Source: Mesorhizobium sp. M1E.F.Ca.ET.045.02.1.1
GTDB lineage: Bacteria; Pseudomonadota; Alphaproteobacteria; Rhizobiales; Rhizobiaceae
DNA length: 64,000 nt
Direction: 5' to 3'
NCBI RefSeq assembly: GCF_003952485.1
Contig: NZ_CP034447.1
Coordinates: 1,364,001 to 1,428,000, forward strand
A program made the translations under genes and the position numbers. The notes under the pieces were generated by a model. The model was given only the letters and a program-made list of their open reading frames with translations, did no database searches and was not told the DNA's origin. Each line of letters begins with the position of its first letter. The first letter of the stretch is position 1. This document shows, in pieces, positions 18,010 through 28,122 of the stretch.

Positions 18010-18408
18010 TCAGACCTCGTCCTCGTCGTCGCCAACGCCGATCATATCGGAGACGTCGTCGTCCTCTTCCTCTTCGTCGGCAAGGAAGGTGTCGTCGTCA
18101 TCGTCGCCGAGATCGACATCATCATCCTCGTCGTCGCCGAGATCGGGCAGATCGCCGCCGCCGCCCTTGGTCTCTTCGTCCGCATCTTCCAGCGAGACGA
18201 CTTCGGCGCCTTCTTCCTCGTCGGCCTCAGTTTCCTTGTCGGCGACCTCCTCGTCCTCCTCGATGGCGGAAATCTTGCCTTCATCGAAATAGGAGCGCGG
18301 ATAGCTCTTGCCGGTATAGGGCGAGACGATCGGATCCTTGTTCAGGTCGTAGAATTTCCGGCCCGTTTCCGGGTCGACACGCTTTGTGCCAAGTTCAGGT
18401 TTTGCCAC
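18010..18408 (-). CDS. TIGR02300 family protein with acidic tail
   Basis: 132 residues beginning at GTG 18408, supported by GAGG six bases upstream; the ATG further up would add unrelated residues. The N-terminal ~40 residues (VAKPELGTKRVDPETGRKFY, then DLNKDPIVSPYTG) are the conserved TIGR02300 core. The remainder is almost entirely Asp/Glu, with runs such as DDEDDDVDLGDDDDD. The family is restricted to Alphaproteobacteria and has no known function. It is divergent from aroA, the usual rhizobial arrangement. Confidence 0.9.
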   Translation of the reverse strand: MAKPELGTKRVDPETGRKFYDLNKDPIVSPYTGKSYPRSYFDEGKISAIEEDEEVADKETEADEEEGAEVVSLEDADEETKGGGGDLPDLGDDEDDDVDLGDDDDDTFLADEEEEDDDVSDMIGVGDDEDEV

Positions 18409-18560
18409 GGCAAGCCTCGTCAAAAAAAGAAGGGTCCCCATAACCGCAGTTTTCAGCGCTGTCAAAGCCAAAAGACATGTCCTGAGAACGTGCTTTTCAA
18501 AGGCCTGCGCGAGGGGATGACCATTGCCGCGCGCCGTGATACGAGACCGCCGCAACGTGA

Positions 18561-19961
<1,401 letters not shown>

Positions 19962-20006
19962 GGGCGATGGATGGATTGGAGCCGAACTGAGATGTTGGCG
20001 GGACAG

Positions 20007-20165
20007 CACCCCCCTCTGTCCTACCGGACATCTCCCCCGCAAGGGGGGAGATCAGATGTCGCGCAGGCTTTCGCCAATCTCCGGCGCTGGACGGAAGGCG
20101 CCGGCATCGGAACTGCCAATCTCCCCCCTTGCGGGGGAGATGTCCGGCAGGACAGAGGGGGGTGT
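20007..20165. repeat. Inverted pair of palindromic repeats (family D) between aroA and cmk
   Basis: Left unit: CCCCCCTCTGTCCTACCGGA, then CATCTCCCCCGCAAGGGGGG. Right unit, inverted: CAATCTCCCCCCTTGCGGGG, then GAGATGTCCGGCAGGACAGA. The two arms could pair over about 50 bases with a ~60-base loop. It fills most of the 260-base aroA-cmk gap and could limit read-through. Confidence 0.8.
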
Positions 20166-20221
20166 GAAGGAACTCGGCGCTTGTCTTGCTCATCGCGCCC
20201 TTCGGTTGCGTCGCCCCGCCC

Positions 20222-20872
20222 ATGACCCACACCTTTACCATCGCCATCGACGGCCCCGCAGGCGCCGGCAAGGGCACCCTCGCCCGCCGACTCTCCGACC
20301 ATTACCGGTTGAACCTGCTCGATACCGGCCTCACCTATCGCGCGGTCGCGCACAAGCTGCTTGAGCTCGGCCTGCCGCTCGACAATGTCTCGGCGGCCGA
20401 AACCGCGGCGCGCCAGGTGAACCTGTCGAACCTCGACCGCACAGTGCTTTCCGCGCATGCGGTGGGCGAAGCAGCCTCCAAGGTCGCGGTCATTCCAACC
20501 GTCCGGCGCATCCTGGTCGAGAAGCAGCGCGCGTTCGCCAAGGCGCCGCCGGGCGCGGTGCTCGACGGCCGCGACATCGGCACCGTCGTGTGCCCGGACG
20601 CCGACATCAAGCTCTATGTGACGGCAAGTGCTGCGGTGCGGGCTAAGCGCCGGCTGGCCGAAATCGAGAGCATGGGCGGCAGCGCCGATTTCGCCACCAT
20701 CCTCGCCGACATCGAGCGCCGCGACGAGCGCGACATGGGCAGAGCCGACTCGCCGCTCAAGCCGGCGGGAGACGCGCACTTGCTTGATACCAGCGAAATG
20801 GCTATAGAAGCCGCGTTTCTGGCGGCGATGGCGATCGTTGACGACGTCCTGGCCAAGAGAAACAAGGCCTGA
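20222..20872 (+). CDS. cmk: Cytidylate kinase
   Basis: 216 residues; phosphorylates CMP and dCMP with ATP. The P-loop is [11 protein letters not shown] near residues 9-19, followed by [12 protein letters not shown] (NMP-binding), [20 protein letters not shown], and the lid region [17 protein letters not shown] 20222 gives the standard start [14 protein letters not shown]. It sits between aroA and rpsA as in most rhizobia. Confidence 0.96.
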   Translation: MTHTFTIAIDGPAGAGKGTLARRLSDHYRLNLLDTGLTYRAVAHKLLELGLPLDNVSAAETAARQVNLSNLDRTVLSAHAVGEAASKVAVIPTVRRILVEKQRAFAKAPPGAVLDGRDIGTVVCPDADIKLYVTASAAVRAKRRLAEIESMGGSADFATILADIERRDERDMGRADSPLKPAGDAHLLDTSEMAIEAAFLAAMAIVDDVLAKRNKA

Positions 20873-21076
20873 TCCGGGTTTTCCCTCGTGCTTCCGTTGC
20901 CGGAGGCGATGAAAATACCCATATCGGGCACGAACCAGCCTGCCAGCATTCTTCATGCGCCGGACTTGCCGCTCAAAGCGGCCAAGGGCTCTTCAGCCCG
21001 GAACGCCGGCAGGCTCACGCAACGCTAACCCACGGCGCCCGCTTCGCTGAAGCTGCGGAGCATTCCAGGAGAAACA

Positions 21077-22774
21077 ATGTCAGCTGCTAATCCCACTCGC
21101 GACGATTTCGCGAGCATGCTCGAAGAATCATTCACCGCCGGCCATTCCGGCGAGGGCCAGGTTGTCCGGGGCACGATCACCGCGATCGAAAAGGACATGG
21201 CCATCATCGATGTCGGCCTCAAGGTCGAAGGCCGCGTGCCGCTGAAGGAATTCGGCGCCAAGGGCAAGGACTCCTCCCTCAAGGTCGGCGACACCGTCGA
21301 AGTCTATGTCGAGCGCATCGAGAACGCGCTTGGCGAAGCCATGCTGTCGCGCGAGAAGGCTCGCCGCGAAGAGAGCTGGGTGCGCCTCGAGGAGAAGTTC
21401 ACCAAGGGTGAGCGCGTCGAAGGCGTCATCTTCAACCAGGTCAAGGGCGGCTTCACCGTCGATCTCGACGGCGCCGTGGCGTTCCTGCCGCGCAGCCAGG
21501 TCGACATCCGTCCGATCCGCGACGTCTCGCCGCTGATGCACAACCCGCAGCCCTTCGAGATCCTCAAGATGGATCGCCGCCGCGGCAACATCGTGGTGTC
21601 GCGCCGCACCGTGCTCGAGGAGAGCCGCGCCGAACAGCGTTCGGAGATCGTGCAGAACCTCGAGGAAGGCCAGGTGGTCGAAGGCGTGGTCAAGAACATC
21701 ACCGACTACGGTGCGTTCGTCGACCTCGGCGGCATCGACGGCCTGCTGCATGTCACCGACATGGCATGGCGCCGCGTCAACCATCCGACCGAGATCCTCA
21801 ACATCGGCCAGACGGTCAAGGTGCAGATCATCCGCATCAACCAGGAAACCCACCGCATCTCGCTCGGCATGAAGCAGCTCGAGAGCGATCCGTGGTCGGA
21901 TATCGGCACCAAGTTCCCGATCGGCAAGAAGATCAAGGGCACTGTCACCAACATCACCGACTACGGCGCGTTCGTCGAGCTGGAGCCGGGCATCGAGGGC
22001 CTCATCCACGTTTCGGAAATGTCGTGGACGAAGAAGAACGTGCACCCCGGCAAGATCCTGTCGACGACGCAGGAAGTCGACGTGGTGGTGCTCGAGGTCG
22101 ATCCGGCCAAGCGCCGCATCTCGCTCGGTCTCAAGCAGACGCTGGAGAACCCGTGGGAAGCCTTCGCGCGTAGCCATCCGGTCGGCAGCCAGGTCGAGGG
22201 CGAGGTCAAGAACAAGACCGAGTTCGGCCTGTTCATCGGCCTGGAAGGCGACGTGGACGGCATGGTCCACCTCTCCGACCTCGACTGGACCCGTCCGGGC
22301 GAGCAGGTCATCGAAGAGTACAATCGCGGCGACATGGTCAAGGCGCAGGTGCTCGACGTCGACATCGAGAAGGAGCGCATCTCGCTCGGCATCAAGCAGC
22401 TGGCCCGCGACACGGTCGGCGAGGCGGCGAGCAGCGGCGAGCTGCGCAAGAACGCCGTCGTCACCTGCGAGGTCATCGCGGTGAAGGATGGCGGTCTGGA
22501 AGTGCGGCTGGTCGACAGCGGCCTCGAGACCTTCATCAAGCGTTCGGACCTTTCGCGCGACCGCGACGAGCAGCGCCCCGAGCGCTTCACCGTCGGCCAG
22601 AAGGTCGATGCCCGCGTCATCGCCTTCGACAAGAAGACCCGCAAGCTGCAGGTCTCGATCAAGGCGCTGGAAATCGCCGAGGAGAAGGAAGCGGTCGCCC
22701 AGTACGGCTCGACCGACTCCGGCGCTTCGCTGGGCGACATCCTGGGCGCGGCGCTGAAGAAGCAGGGCAACTAG
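21077..22774 (+). CDS. rpsA: 30S ribosomal protein S1
   Basis: 565 residues, six S1 RNA-binding domains at roughly 24-92, 110-175, 196-265, 282-350, 368-438 and 455-524. Repeated signatures include [40 protein letters not shown] and ISLGxKQL. S1 binds mRNA at the ribosome platform and helps initiation. A perfect AGGAGA precedes the ATG. The 204-base gap after cmk may hold an untranslated leader. Confidence 0.98.
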   Translation: MSAANPTRDDFASMLEESFTAGHSGEGQVVRGTITAIEKDMAIIDVGLKVEGRVPLKEFGAKGKDSSLKVGDTVEVYVERIENALGEAMLSREKARREESWVRLEEKFTKGERVEGVIFNQVKGGFTVDLDGAVAFLPRSQVDIRPIRDVSPLMHNPQPFEILKMDRRRGNIVVSRRTVLEESRAEQRSEIVQNLEEGQVVEGVVKNITDYGAFVDLGGIDGLLHVTDMAWRRVNHPTEILNIGQTVKVQIIRINQETHRISLGMKQLESDPWSDIGTKFPIGKKIKGTVTNITDYGAFVELEPGIEGLIHVSEMSWTKKNVHPGKILSTTQEVDVVVLEVDPAKRRISLGLKQTLENPWEAFARSHPVGSQVEGEVKNKTEFGLFIGLEGDVDGMVHLSDLDWTRPGEQVIEEYNRGDMVKAQVLDVDIEKERISLGIKQLARDTVGEAASSGELRKNAVVTCEVIAVKDGGLEVRLVDSGLETFIKRSDLSRDRDEQRPERFTVGQKVDARVIAFDKKTRKLQVSIKALEIAEEKEAVAQYGSTDSGASLGDILGAALKKQGN

Positions 22775-22822
22775 AGCATTCCAGGAAAACTGCGTAGCGG
22801 TTTTCCGTCCGGAATTGCGTAA
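22774..22822. repeat. Palindromic repeat (family E, GAGCATTCCAGGAAAA...GGTTTTCCGTCCGGAATTGCG)
   Basis: An interrupted hairpin just after the rpsA stop. An inverted copy of the same unit lies at 25393-25445, and a short piece (GAGCATTCCAGGAGA) overlaps the rpsA ribosome-binding site at about 21058-21073. Confidence 0.75.
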
Positions 22823-22850
22823 GCCCCTTCGCCTTACGGAAATGCCAAAA

Positions 22851-22880
22851 CCCCGCCGGATCGCTCCGGCGGGGTTTTTT
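22851..22880. terminator. Bidirectional rho-independent terminator
   Basis: CCCCGCCGGA-TCGC-TCCGGCGGGG followed by TTTTTT, preceded by AAAA on the other side. It ends rpsA on the plus strand and can also serve the convergent dehydrogenase gene. Confidence 0.92.
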
Positions 22881-22901
22881 CGTTGTCCGATGATCCTTGT
22901 G

Positions 22902-23609
22902 TCAGGCCCGGCCGTAAAGCGGCACCAGCGTGCCGCTCATCGCCTGGTTGGCGGGCGAGGCGAGATAGGCGATCGCTTCGGCGGCTGCCTCCAGGCTGAC
23001 CCATTTGGTGAAATCGGCGTCCGGCATGTCGGCGCGGTTGGCCGGCGTGTCGAGCGTCGAGGGCGCCACGGCGTTGACGAGGATGCCCTTGTGCTTCAGC
23101 TCTTCGGCCATCGCCTGCGTCATCGCGGCAACCGCCGCCTTGCTCGCCGCATAGGCGACCATGCCGGATCCGCGCCTGGGATCGATCCCGGCGCGCGCGG
23201 TGACGTTGACGATACGGCCGACGGTGCCCGACGTCAGCATAGTGCGCACCGCGGCGCGGCTGCACAGGAAGGTCGTGCGGACGTTGGTATCCATCATCTC
23301 GGCGAAGGACGCCGATTCGATCTTCTCCACCGGCGCCATGGTGAAACCGCCGGCGAGGTGGATCGAAGCCCAAAGCTCCGGAACCTGATGGTAGAAGGCC
23401 TCGACCTTGGCGGAGTCCGAGAGGTCGACATTGTGCGCCAGGTGGACACTGGCGTGGGCCGCATAAGGAAAGTGCGGCGGAGCCGCGGCATGGGCATTGG
23501 GCACATGGCAGATCGCGCCCTGCTCCAGCAATCTGCCGACAACCGCGCCGCCGAGCGCCCCAGTGCCGCCCGTCACCACGACATGCCTGCCGTTAAGCGT
23601 TTCCGTCAT
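22902..23609 (-). CDS. Short-chain dehydrogenase/reductase
   Basis: 235 residues with the classical SDR fold. The nucleotide motif is TGGTGALG (residues 14-21), the NVDLSD acidic residue follows, and the active site has YAASKAAV with the catalytic Tyr/Lys. The substrate Ser position is replaced by a VTARAG segment. The Asn of the tetrad is in DTNVRTTFL. Substrate unknown. It is convergent with rpsA across the terminator and stands about 180 bases from the next minus-strand gene. Confidence 0.88.
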   Translation of the reverse strand: MTETLNGRHVVVTGGTGALGGAVVGRLLEQGAICHVPNAHAAAPPHFPYAAHASVHLAHNVDLSDSAKVEAFYHQVPELWASIHLAGGFTMAPVEKIESASFAEMMDTNVRTTFLCSRAAVRTMLTSGTVGRIVNVTARAGIDPRRGSGMVAYAASKAAVAAMTQAMAEELKHKGILVNAVAPSTLDTPANRADMPDADFTKWVSLEAAAEAIAYLASPANQAMSGTLVPLYGRA

Positions 23610-23790
23610 ATTTCGACTGCTCCTGTCGTATTCTTATGGTTATGCCGCCCCAGCGTCGAACGTTGCGCCTTTCGCACTGTCACTCAATTGAAATATCGAC
23701 ATGGCTGCGTCCCTTCTTTGCATGCGTCGGGCCGCCGCGGCCGGCAAATGTCCGCAGACGCCAAAGCCTTCACGCGCAAGCGCCAAGCTT

Positions 23791-25371
23791 TCAATCGATC
23801 GTGATTTCGATGACGCGCGGCTTGCCCACCGCGCGCGCGCGCTTCAGCGCCTCGGCGAGGCCGCCGACCCCGGCCAGCCGCTCGGCCTCCATGCCATAGG
23901 CCTCGGCGAGCTTGCAGAAATCCGGCGGCGCCGGCGACACGCCGACCGGCTCGACGCCGACATCGAGCATGGAGGTCTCGATCTCGCGATAGCCGCGATT
24001 GTTCCAGACGACGAAGATCACCGGGGCGGCGGCGTCGAGCGCGGCGCCCAGCTCCGGCAAGGTGAACTGGAAGCCGCCGTCGCCGGTGAGGCAAATGACG
24101 GGCGCCTCGGGCACGGCAAGGGCGGCGCCGATCGCCGCCGGCGGGCCGTAACCCAACGCGCCGAAGCCGGTCGCGGCGTTGAACCAGCCGGCCGGACGGT
24201 CGTGGTCGTAATAGAGGTTGGCGGCATAGATCGGCTGGGTCGAGTCGCCGACGATGATCGCGCCCGGCAGCGCGTCGCGGATAACCTCCACGGCGCGCAT
24301 CTGCGCCACATATTCAGGCCTCAGCTCGGCCAGCGCCGCCTCTCTCGCCGCGGCCGCGCGGGCAGCGCCGTCTTGCGCGGCGACATGGGTGGGGCCCAGC
24401 TCAGCCAGCAGCGCATTGAGCGCTTCGGCGCAATCGGCCTGGATCGCGACGGTGACCGGGCGGCGCGCGATCTGGTCGGCGCCGATGTCGATGCGGATGA
24501 GGTTCGGCGGCAGCACGAAGCCGCCGTCGGCATAGCCGTCATAGTCGGTCGGGCCGAATTCGGTGCCGGCGGCTATCACCAGATCGGCGTCCGCCATCAG
24601 CGCGCGCACCGCCTTCAGGCTCGGGCTTGCCGGCACGCAGAGCGGATGGCCATGCAGCAGGCCGCGCGCATTGGCGGTCTCGACGACCGGCGCGCCCAGC
24701 ACTTCGGCGAAGCGCGTCAGCGCGGCATCGGCCTGCTTCGCGCCGCCACCGGCGAGGATCAGCGGCCGGCGAGCCGCCCTGATCAACCTCGCTGCCTCGG
24801 CCACCACCGAAGCCGCCGGGGCGGGCGGCGCGGTGTTGCTCAGCACCGGCGCGAGCCCCCCGGCGGGCTTGACCATGACATCGGTCGGGATCTCGATATG
24901 GACCGGACCCGGACGCGACGAGGAGAAAACGGCGAAGGCGCGGGCGAGCGCGCCGGGCAGCTCCTTGGCCTCGGTGACGCGCTCAGAGAACAGCGCCACC
25001 TTCTCCATCATGCCGCGCTGGTCGGGCAGTTCGTGCAGGAAGCCGAGGCCCTTGCCAAGCGTATCGGTGGCGTTGACGCCGGAGATCACCAGCATCGGCA
25101 CCGAATCGGCGCGCGCCTGGCCCATGGCGGTGATGGTGTTGGTGAGACCCGGCCCGGTGATGACGAAGGCGACGCCCGGCCGGCCGCTGGCGCGCGCATA
25201 GCCGTCGGCCATGAAGCCGGCGCCCTGCTCGTGGCGCGGCGTGACATGACGGATCTTCGAGCGCGCCAGGCCGCGATAAAGCTCGACGGTGTGCACGCCC
25301 GGAATGCCGAAGACGGTGTCGACGCCATGCGCCTCGAGCAAGGTGATGAGCGCTTCGCCGACGGTTGTCAT
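23791..25371 (-). CDS. TPP-dependent decarboxylase, 5-guanidino-2-oxopentanoate decarboxylase (AruI)-like
   Basis: 526 residues with acetolactate-synthase architecture: N-terminal PYR domain with catalytic Glu48 (RHEQGAGFMADGYAR), central FAD/DHS-like domain, and C-terminal TPP domain with GDGGFQFTLPELGAAL. The N-terminal stretch FGIPGVHTVELYRGL, then RHVTPRHEQGAGF, is much closer to Pseudomonas AruI than to IlvB. AruI decarboxylates 2-ketoarginine to 4-guanidinobutanal in the arginine transaminase pathway. The gene lies downstream of a TetR regulator and an arginine-deiminase-fold hydrolase and near a polar amino acid importer, which supports a guanidino substrate. No aruH transaminase is seen nearby. 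Confidence 0.82.
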   Translation of the reverse strand: MTTVGEALITLLEAHGVDTVFGIPGVHTVELYRGLARSKIRHVTPRHEQGAGFMADGYARASGRPGVAFVITGPGLTNTITAMGQARADSVPMLVISGVNATDTLGKGLGFLHELPDQRGMMEKVALFSERVTEAKELPGALARAFAVFSSSRPGPVHIEIPTDVMVKPAGGLAPVLSNTAPPAPAASVVAEAARLIRAARRPLILAGGGAKQADAALTRFAEVLGAPVVETANARGLLHGHPLCVPASPSLKAVRALMADADLVIAAGTEFGPTDYDGYADGGFVLPPNLIRIDIGADQIARRPVTVAIQADCAEALNALLAELGPTHVAAQDGAARAAAAREAALAELRPEYVAQMRAVEVIRDALPGAIIVGDSTQPIYAANLYYDHDRPAGWFNAATGFGALGYGPPAAIGAALAVPEAPVICLTGDGGFQFTLPELGAALDAAAPVIFVVWNNRGYREIETSMLDVGVEPVGVSPAPPDFCKLAEAYGMEAERLAGVGGLAEALKRARAVGKPRVIEITID

Positions 25372-25392
25372 TGGTCTTCTTCCCTTTGTTTC

Positions 25393-25545
25393 TTACGCAA
25401 TTCCGGACGGAAAACCGCTTCTCACTTTTCCTGGAATTGCTCTAGACCGTGATGGCGTTTCGTTGAAACCGCCATCCCGATCTAATTCTTTGTTGGAGCA
25501 TGATCTTTCTCCGAAAACCGGTTCCTACTTTTCGGGATCATGCTT
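25393..25545. repeat. Two adjacent palindromic repeats (families E and F)
   Basis: At 25393-25445 an inverted copy of the element found after rpsA (ACGCAATTCCGGACGGAAAA). At 25445-25545 a second unit with GATGGCGTTTCGTTGAAACC and GAGCATGATC...GATCATGC. The second unit overlaps the last codons and stop of the TetR gene. They separate TetR from the AruI-like gene. Confidence 0.75.
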
Positions 25546-26169
25546 CAGTGGCGCGAGGCCGAGTTCGGCCTCGACGGCCTTGATGCCGATCGCCGCCAAT
25601 TCGCCGGGCGAGAACATCTCGCCGGCCAGGCAGCCTTCGATCCAGAGCCCGTCGATGATTGCATTGATCGCGATGGCGTGGTGGCGTAGCTCATTTGCGT
25701 CCGGCTTGCGCCGTTCGGCGGCGAGCACTTCGGCCACAACCGCTTCCACCTCGTTGCGAAAGCCAAGGTAGCCTTCGCGGTGGGCACGGGCGAGCGTCGG
25801 ATCCGAACCTGCCCGGCCGATGAAGGTTGCCCAGAGCGAAAACACCCGCGCGTCGATGATCGGCGCGTTGAGGTTGGCGGTGACGAAAGCCGCAAGGCGT
25901 TGGCGCGGCGAGGCATCTTCCATGACCAATGCTGCTTTCGCCTGCTCGGTCATGCGGCCGACCAGCGCCGTATAGGCTTCCTGCAGCAATTCCTCCTTGC
26001 CGGGAAAATAGTGCCGGATCAGCCCGGCGGTGACCCCGGCACGCAATGCGATGGTGCGCAAGGTGGCGCCCTGCAGGCCATATTCGGCCACGCTGTTCAG
26101 AGTCGCTTCGATCAAATCCTGCCGGCGCCGCTCCTCGCCCTCGCGACGGAACTTACGGCGCGCATTCAT
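25525..26169 (-). CDS. TetR-family regulator (BetI-like)
   Basis: 214 residues from ATG 26169, which overlaps the hydrolase stop as ATGA; an upstream ATG at 26196 is less likely. The N-terminal HTH reads LIEATLNSVAEYGLQGATLR, then TIALRAGVTAGLIRHYFPGK. The C-terminal domain has the BetI-like pattern FVTANLNAPIIDARVFSLWA and INAIIDGLWIEGCL. It is co-transcribed with the upstream hydrolase and probably regulates the guanidino cluster. The final residues (KHDPEK) come from an intergenic repeat. Confidence 0.9.
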   Translation of the reverse strand: MNARRKFRREGEERRRQDLIEATLNSVAEYGLQGATLRTIALRAGVTAGLIRHYFPGKEELLQEAYTALVGRMTEQAKAALVMEDASPRQRLAAFVTANLNAPIIDARVFSLWATFIGRAGSDPTLARAHREGYLGFRNEVEAVVAEVLAAERRKPDANELRHHAIAINAIIDGLWIEGCLAGEMFSPGELAAIGIKAVEAELGLAPLKHDPEK

Positions 26170-27038
26170 TGGCGCAGGATCGGCCGCGTCAGGCATGTCG
26201 GCCCGCCTTCGCAGGCGATGCAGAGCGCATCCGCCTCGAATATCTCAACCGCGCAGCCGGCAGCTTCCATCGCGGCTTTGGTCCTGGGAAAGCCTGCGAC
26301 GGCAATGACCTTGAGCGGGCTGGTCGGCAGCACGTTCAGGCTGAGCCCGTTGGAAGCGGCGAACTCTCCGGCGTCGCCTTCGACCAGCCGGACGCCCCGC
26401 GCCTTCAGCATCTGATAGAAGGGGGCCGGCAGAAGCGGTGAATGGACCAGCGCGAGATCGTCGGCCAGCGGGCTGATCACCGACATCAGATGCAGGCACG
26501 CCTCTTCGCCCTGCCACAGCGGCAGATCGAAGCCGTAGACGGAAATGCCCAGCGGCGTCAGCAGGTTGGAAACCTGCTGGATGCCTTGCTGGTTGGAGCG
26601 GACACCGCGCCCAATCGCCAGCGTGCGGGCATCCACCCATACACAATCACCGCCTTCGACCTGGCCAGGAGCCTCGACGCGGCCGAGGATCGGAATGCCC
26701 AGTCTTCTGTAGGTTTCCTCATGCAGCGACGGCTCCCCGGCGCGCAATGGCTTGCCCATGGACAGGATCAGCGCGCCGCGGTCGGTCATCAGCGATGGAT
26801 CGTGCGTGAACACCGAATCCGAAAGGCCGTCGGCCCTGTCCTCGATCCATTCGATTTCGGCGCCGGAAGCCGCCACCAGCTCAGCAAGAACCGCGTGCTG
26901 CGAGGCAGCTCTCGCCGGGTTGAACCCCGGGCCATAGTGCCATTGAGCTCTATCGGCGTCGCGCATGGCGTTGGCCGCCGACCGCATCAGCACGCGCCGC
27001 AGCGGCGCCGCCATGGACTGTGATCCGAAAGCGCTCAT
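26166..27038 (-). CDS. Arginine deiminase/dimethylargininase-fold amidinohydrolase
   Basis: 290 residues of the guanidine-modifying (GME) superfamily. Catalytic features in order: FTHDP with Asp80, EGGD at 128-131, the histidine in ACLHLMS (His183), and the nucleophile Cys282 in GGPTCLTRPI. Length fits dimethylarginine dimethylaminohydrolases and related enzymes, which hydrolyse a guanidino group to a ureido group plus amine or ammonia. It heads an operon with the TetR gene and is divergent from the amino acid ABC importer. The precise guanidino substrate is not determinable. Confidence 0.88.
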   Translation of the reverse strand: MSAFGSQSMAAPLRRVLMRSAANAMRDADRAQWHYGPGFNPARAASQHAVLAELVAASGAEIEWIEDRADGLSDSVFTHDPSLMTDRGALILSMGKPLRAGEPSLHEETYRRLGIPILGRVEAPGQVEGGDCVWVDARTLAIGRGVRSNQQGIQQVSNLLTPLGISVYGFDLPLWQGEEACLHLMSVISPLADDLALVHSPLLPAPFYQMLKARGVRLVEGDAGEFAASNGLSLNVLPTSPLKVIAVAGFPRTKAAMEAAGCAVEIFEADALCIACEGGPTCLTRPILRQ

Positions 27039-27250
27039 CGATGCCCTTTTATGCTGAAAAAAACCGAGAAAATTTCATGAAAGGCTATTTATACACTTGC
27101 ATAACAAGGCCGCAAGTGCCGTAATGAGCGGGATTGACGGGCTCGCGCTGTCGGGTCCATGCTGAAGTCTTGAGCGGGCAGTAACAGCGGTATGTTGATT
27201 AGCCGGATGGACGTTCGACGAACTGCCTTCGACCAATTAGAGGTCACCCG

Positions 27251-28066
27251 TTGAGCGCGGTGGAGGCTGCCGCAGTCCCATCCGGCGAGGCGCAAACCGG
27301 CGCCGCCGAAGCCATCCATGTCGAGAACCTGCACAAGAAATTCGGCCAGCTGCACGTCCTGAAGGGCGTTTCGCTGTCGGCGCGCGACGGCGAGGTGATC
27401 GCCATCATCGGCGGCTCGGGTTCGGGCAAGTCGACACTGCTGCGCTGCATCAACTGCCTGGAAAACCCGACCAGCGGCATCATTCGCGTCAACGGCGAGG
27501 AGATCAAGCTCAAGGCCGACAGCCACGGCCACACGGTTCCGGCCGACCGCAAGCAGATCGAGCGCATCCGCTCCCGGCTCGGCATGGTGTTCCAGAATTT
27601 CAACCTGTGGAGCCACATGACGCTGATCGAGAACGTCATCGAGGTTCCGGTGCATGTGCTCGGCGTCAAGCGCGACGAGGCGATCGCCCAGGCCGAGAAG
27701 CTGCTTGCCCGCGTCGGGCTGGCGGAGAAGCGCGACGTGTATCCAGCGTTCCTCTCGGGCGGCCAGCAGCAGCGCGCCGCGATCGCGCGCGCGCTGGCGA
27801 TCAATCCGCGCGTCATGCTGTTCGACGAACCGACCTCGGCGCTCGATCCGGAGCTGGTCGGCGAGGTGCTGAAGGTGATCGGCGACCTGGCGCGCGAGGG
27901 GCGCACCATGGTGCTGGTGACGCATGAAATGAAGTTCGCCCGCGAGGTCGCGACGCATGTCGTCTACCTCTACAACGGGCTGGTCGAGGAGGAAGGCCCG
28001 CCGGAACAATTGTTCGGCGCGCCCAAATCCGAAAGGCTCAAGCAATTCCTCCGCAACGTCGGCTAG
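27251..28066 (+). CDS. Polar amino acid ABC importer ATPase (HisP/GlnQ/OccP family)
   Basis: 271 residues. Walker A is GGSGSGKST at 54-62, signature LSGGQQQR, and Walker B VMLFDEPT followed by SALDPELVGEV. The start is a TTG at 27251 with AGAGG eight bases upstream. Family members drive uptake of arginine, histidine, octopine or glutamine. It is the first gene of a five-gene plus-strand unit and is divergent from the guanidine-hydrolase operon across 212 bases. Confidence 0.93.
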   Translation: MSAVEAAAVPSGEAQTGAAEAIHVENLHKKFGQLHVLKGVSLSARDGEVIAIIGGSGSGKSTLLRCINCLENPTSGIIRVNGEEIKLKADSHGHTVPADRKQIERIRSRLGMVFQNFNLWSHMTLIENVIEVPVHVLGVKRDEAIAQAEKLLARVGLAEKRDVYPAFLSGGQQQRAAIARALAINPRVMLFDEPTSALDPELVGEVLKVIGDLAREGRTMVLVTHEMKFAREVATHVVYLYNGLVEEEGPPEQLFGAPKSERLKQFLRNVG

Positions 28067-28122
28067 GGCCGGCGTCAAGCGGGGCGAAAAACCGGGAACA
28101 ACAACAAACTGGGAGTCCTGAA

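Noticed and set aside
20021..20956. 311-codon minus-strand frame over cmk
   Set aside because: Antisense to cytidylate kinase and partly repeat-encoded; no domain.
23701..25452. 583-codon plus-strand frame opposite the AruI-like gene
   Set aside because: Antisense shadow; the opposite strand has a complete TPP enzyme.
25525..27038. Hydrolase/TetR pair as betaine (bet) regulation
   Set aside because: Although the TetR is BetI-like, no betA/betB/betC genes are present and the partners are guanidino-type enzymes.
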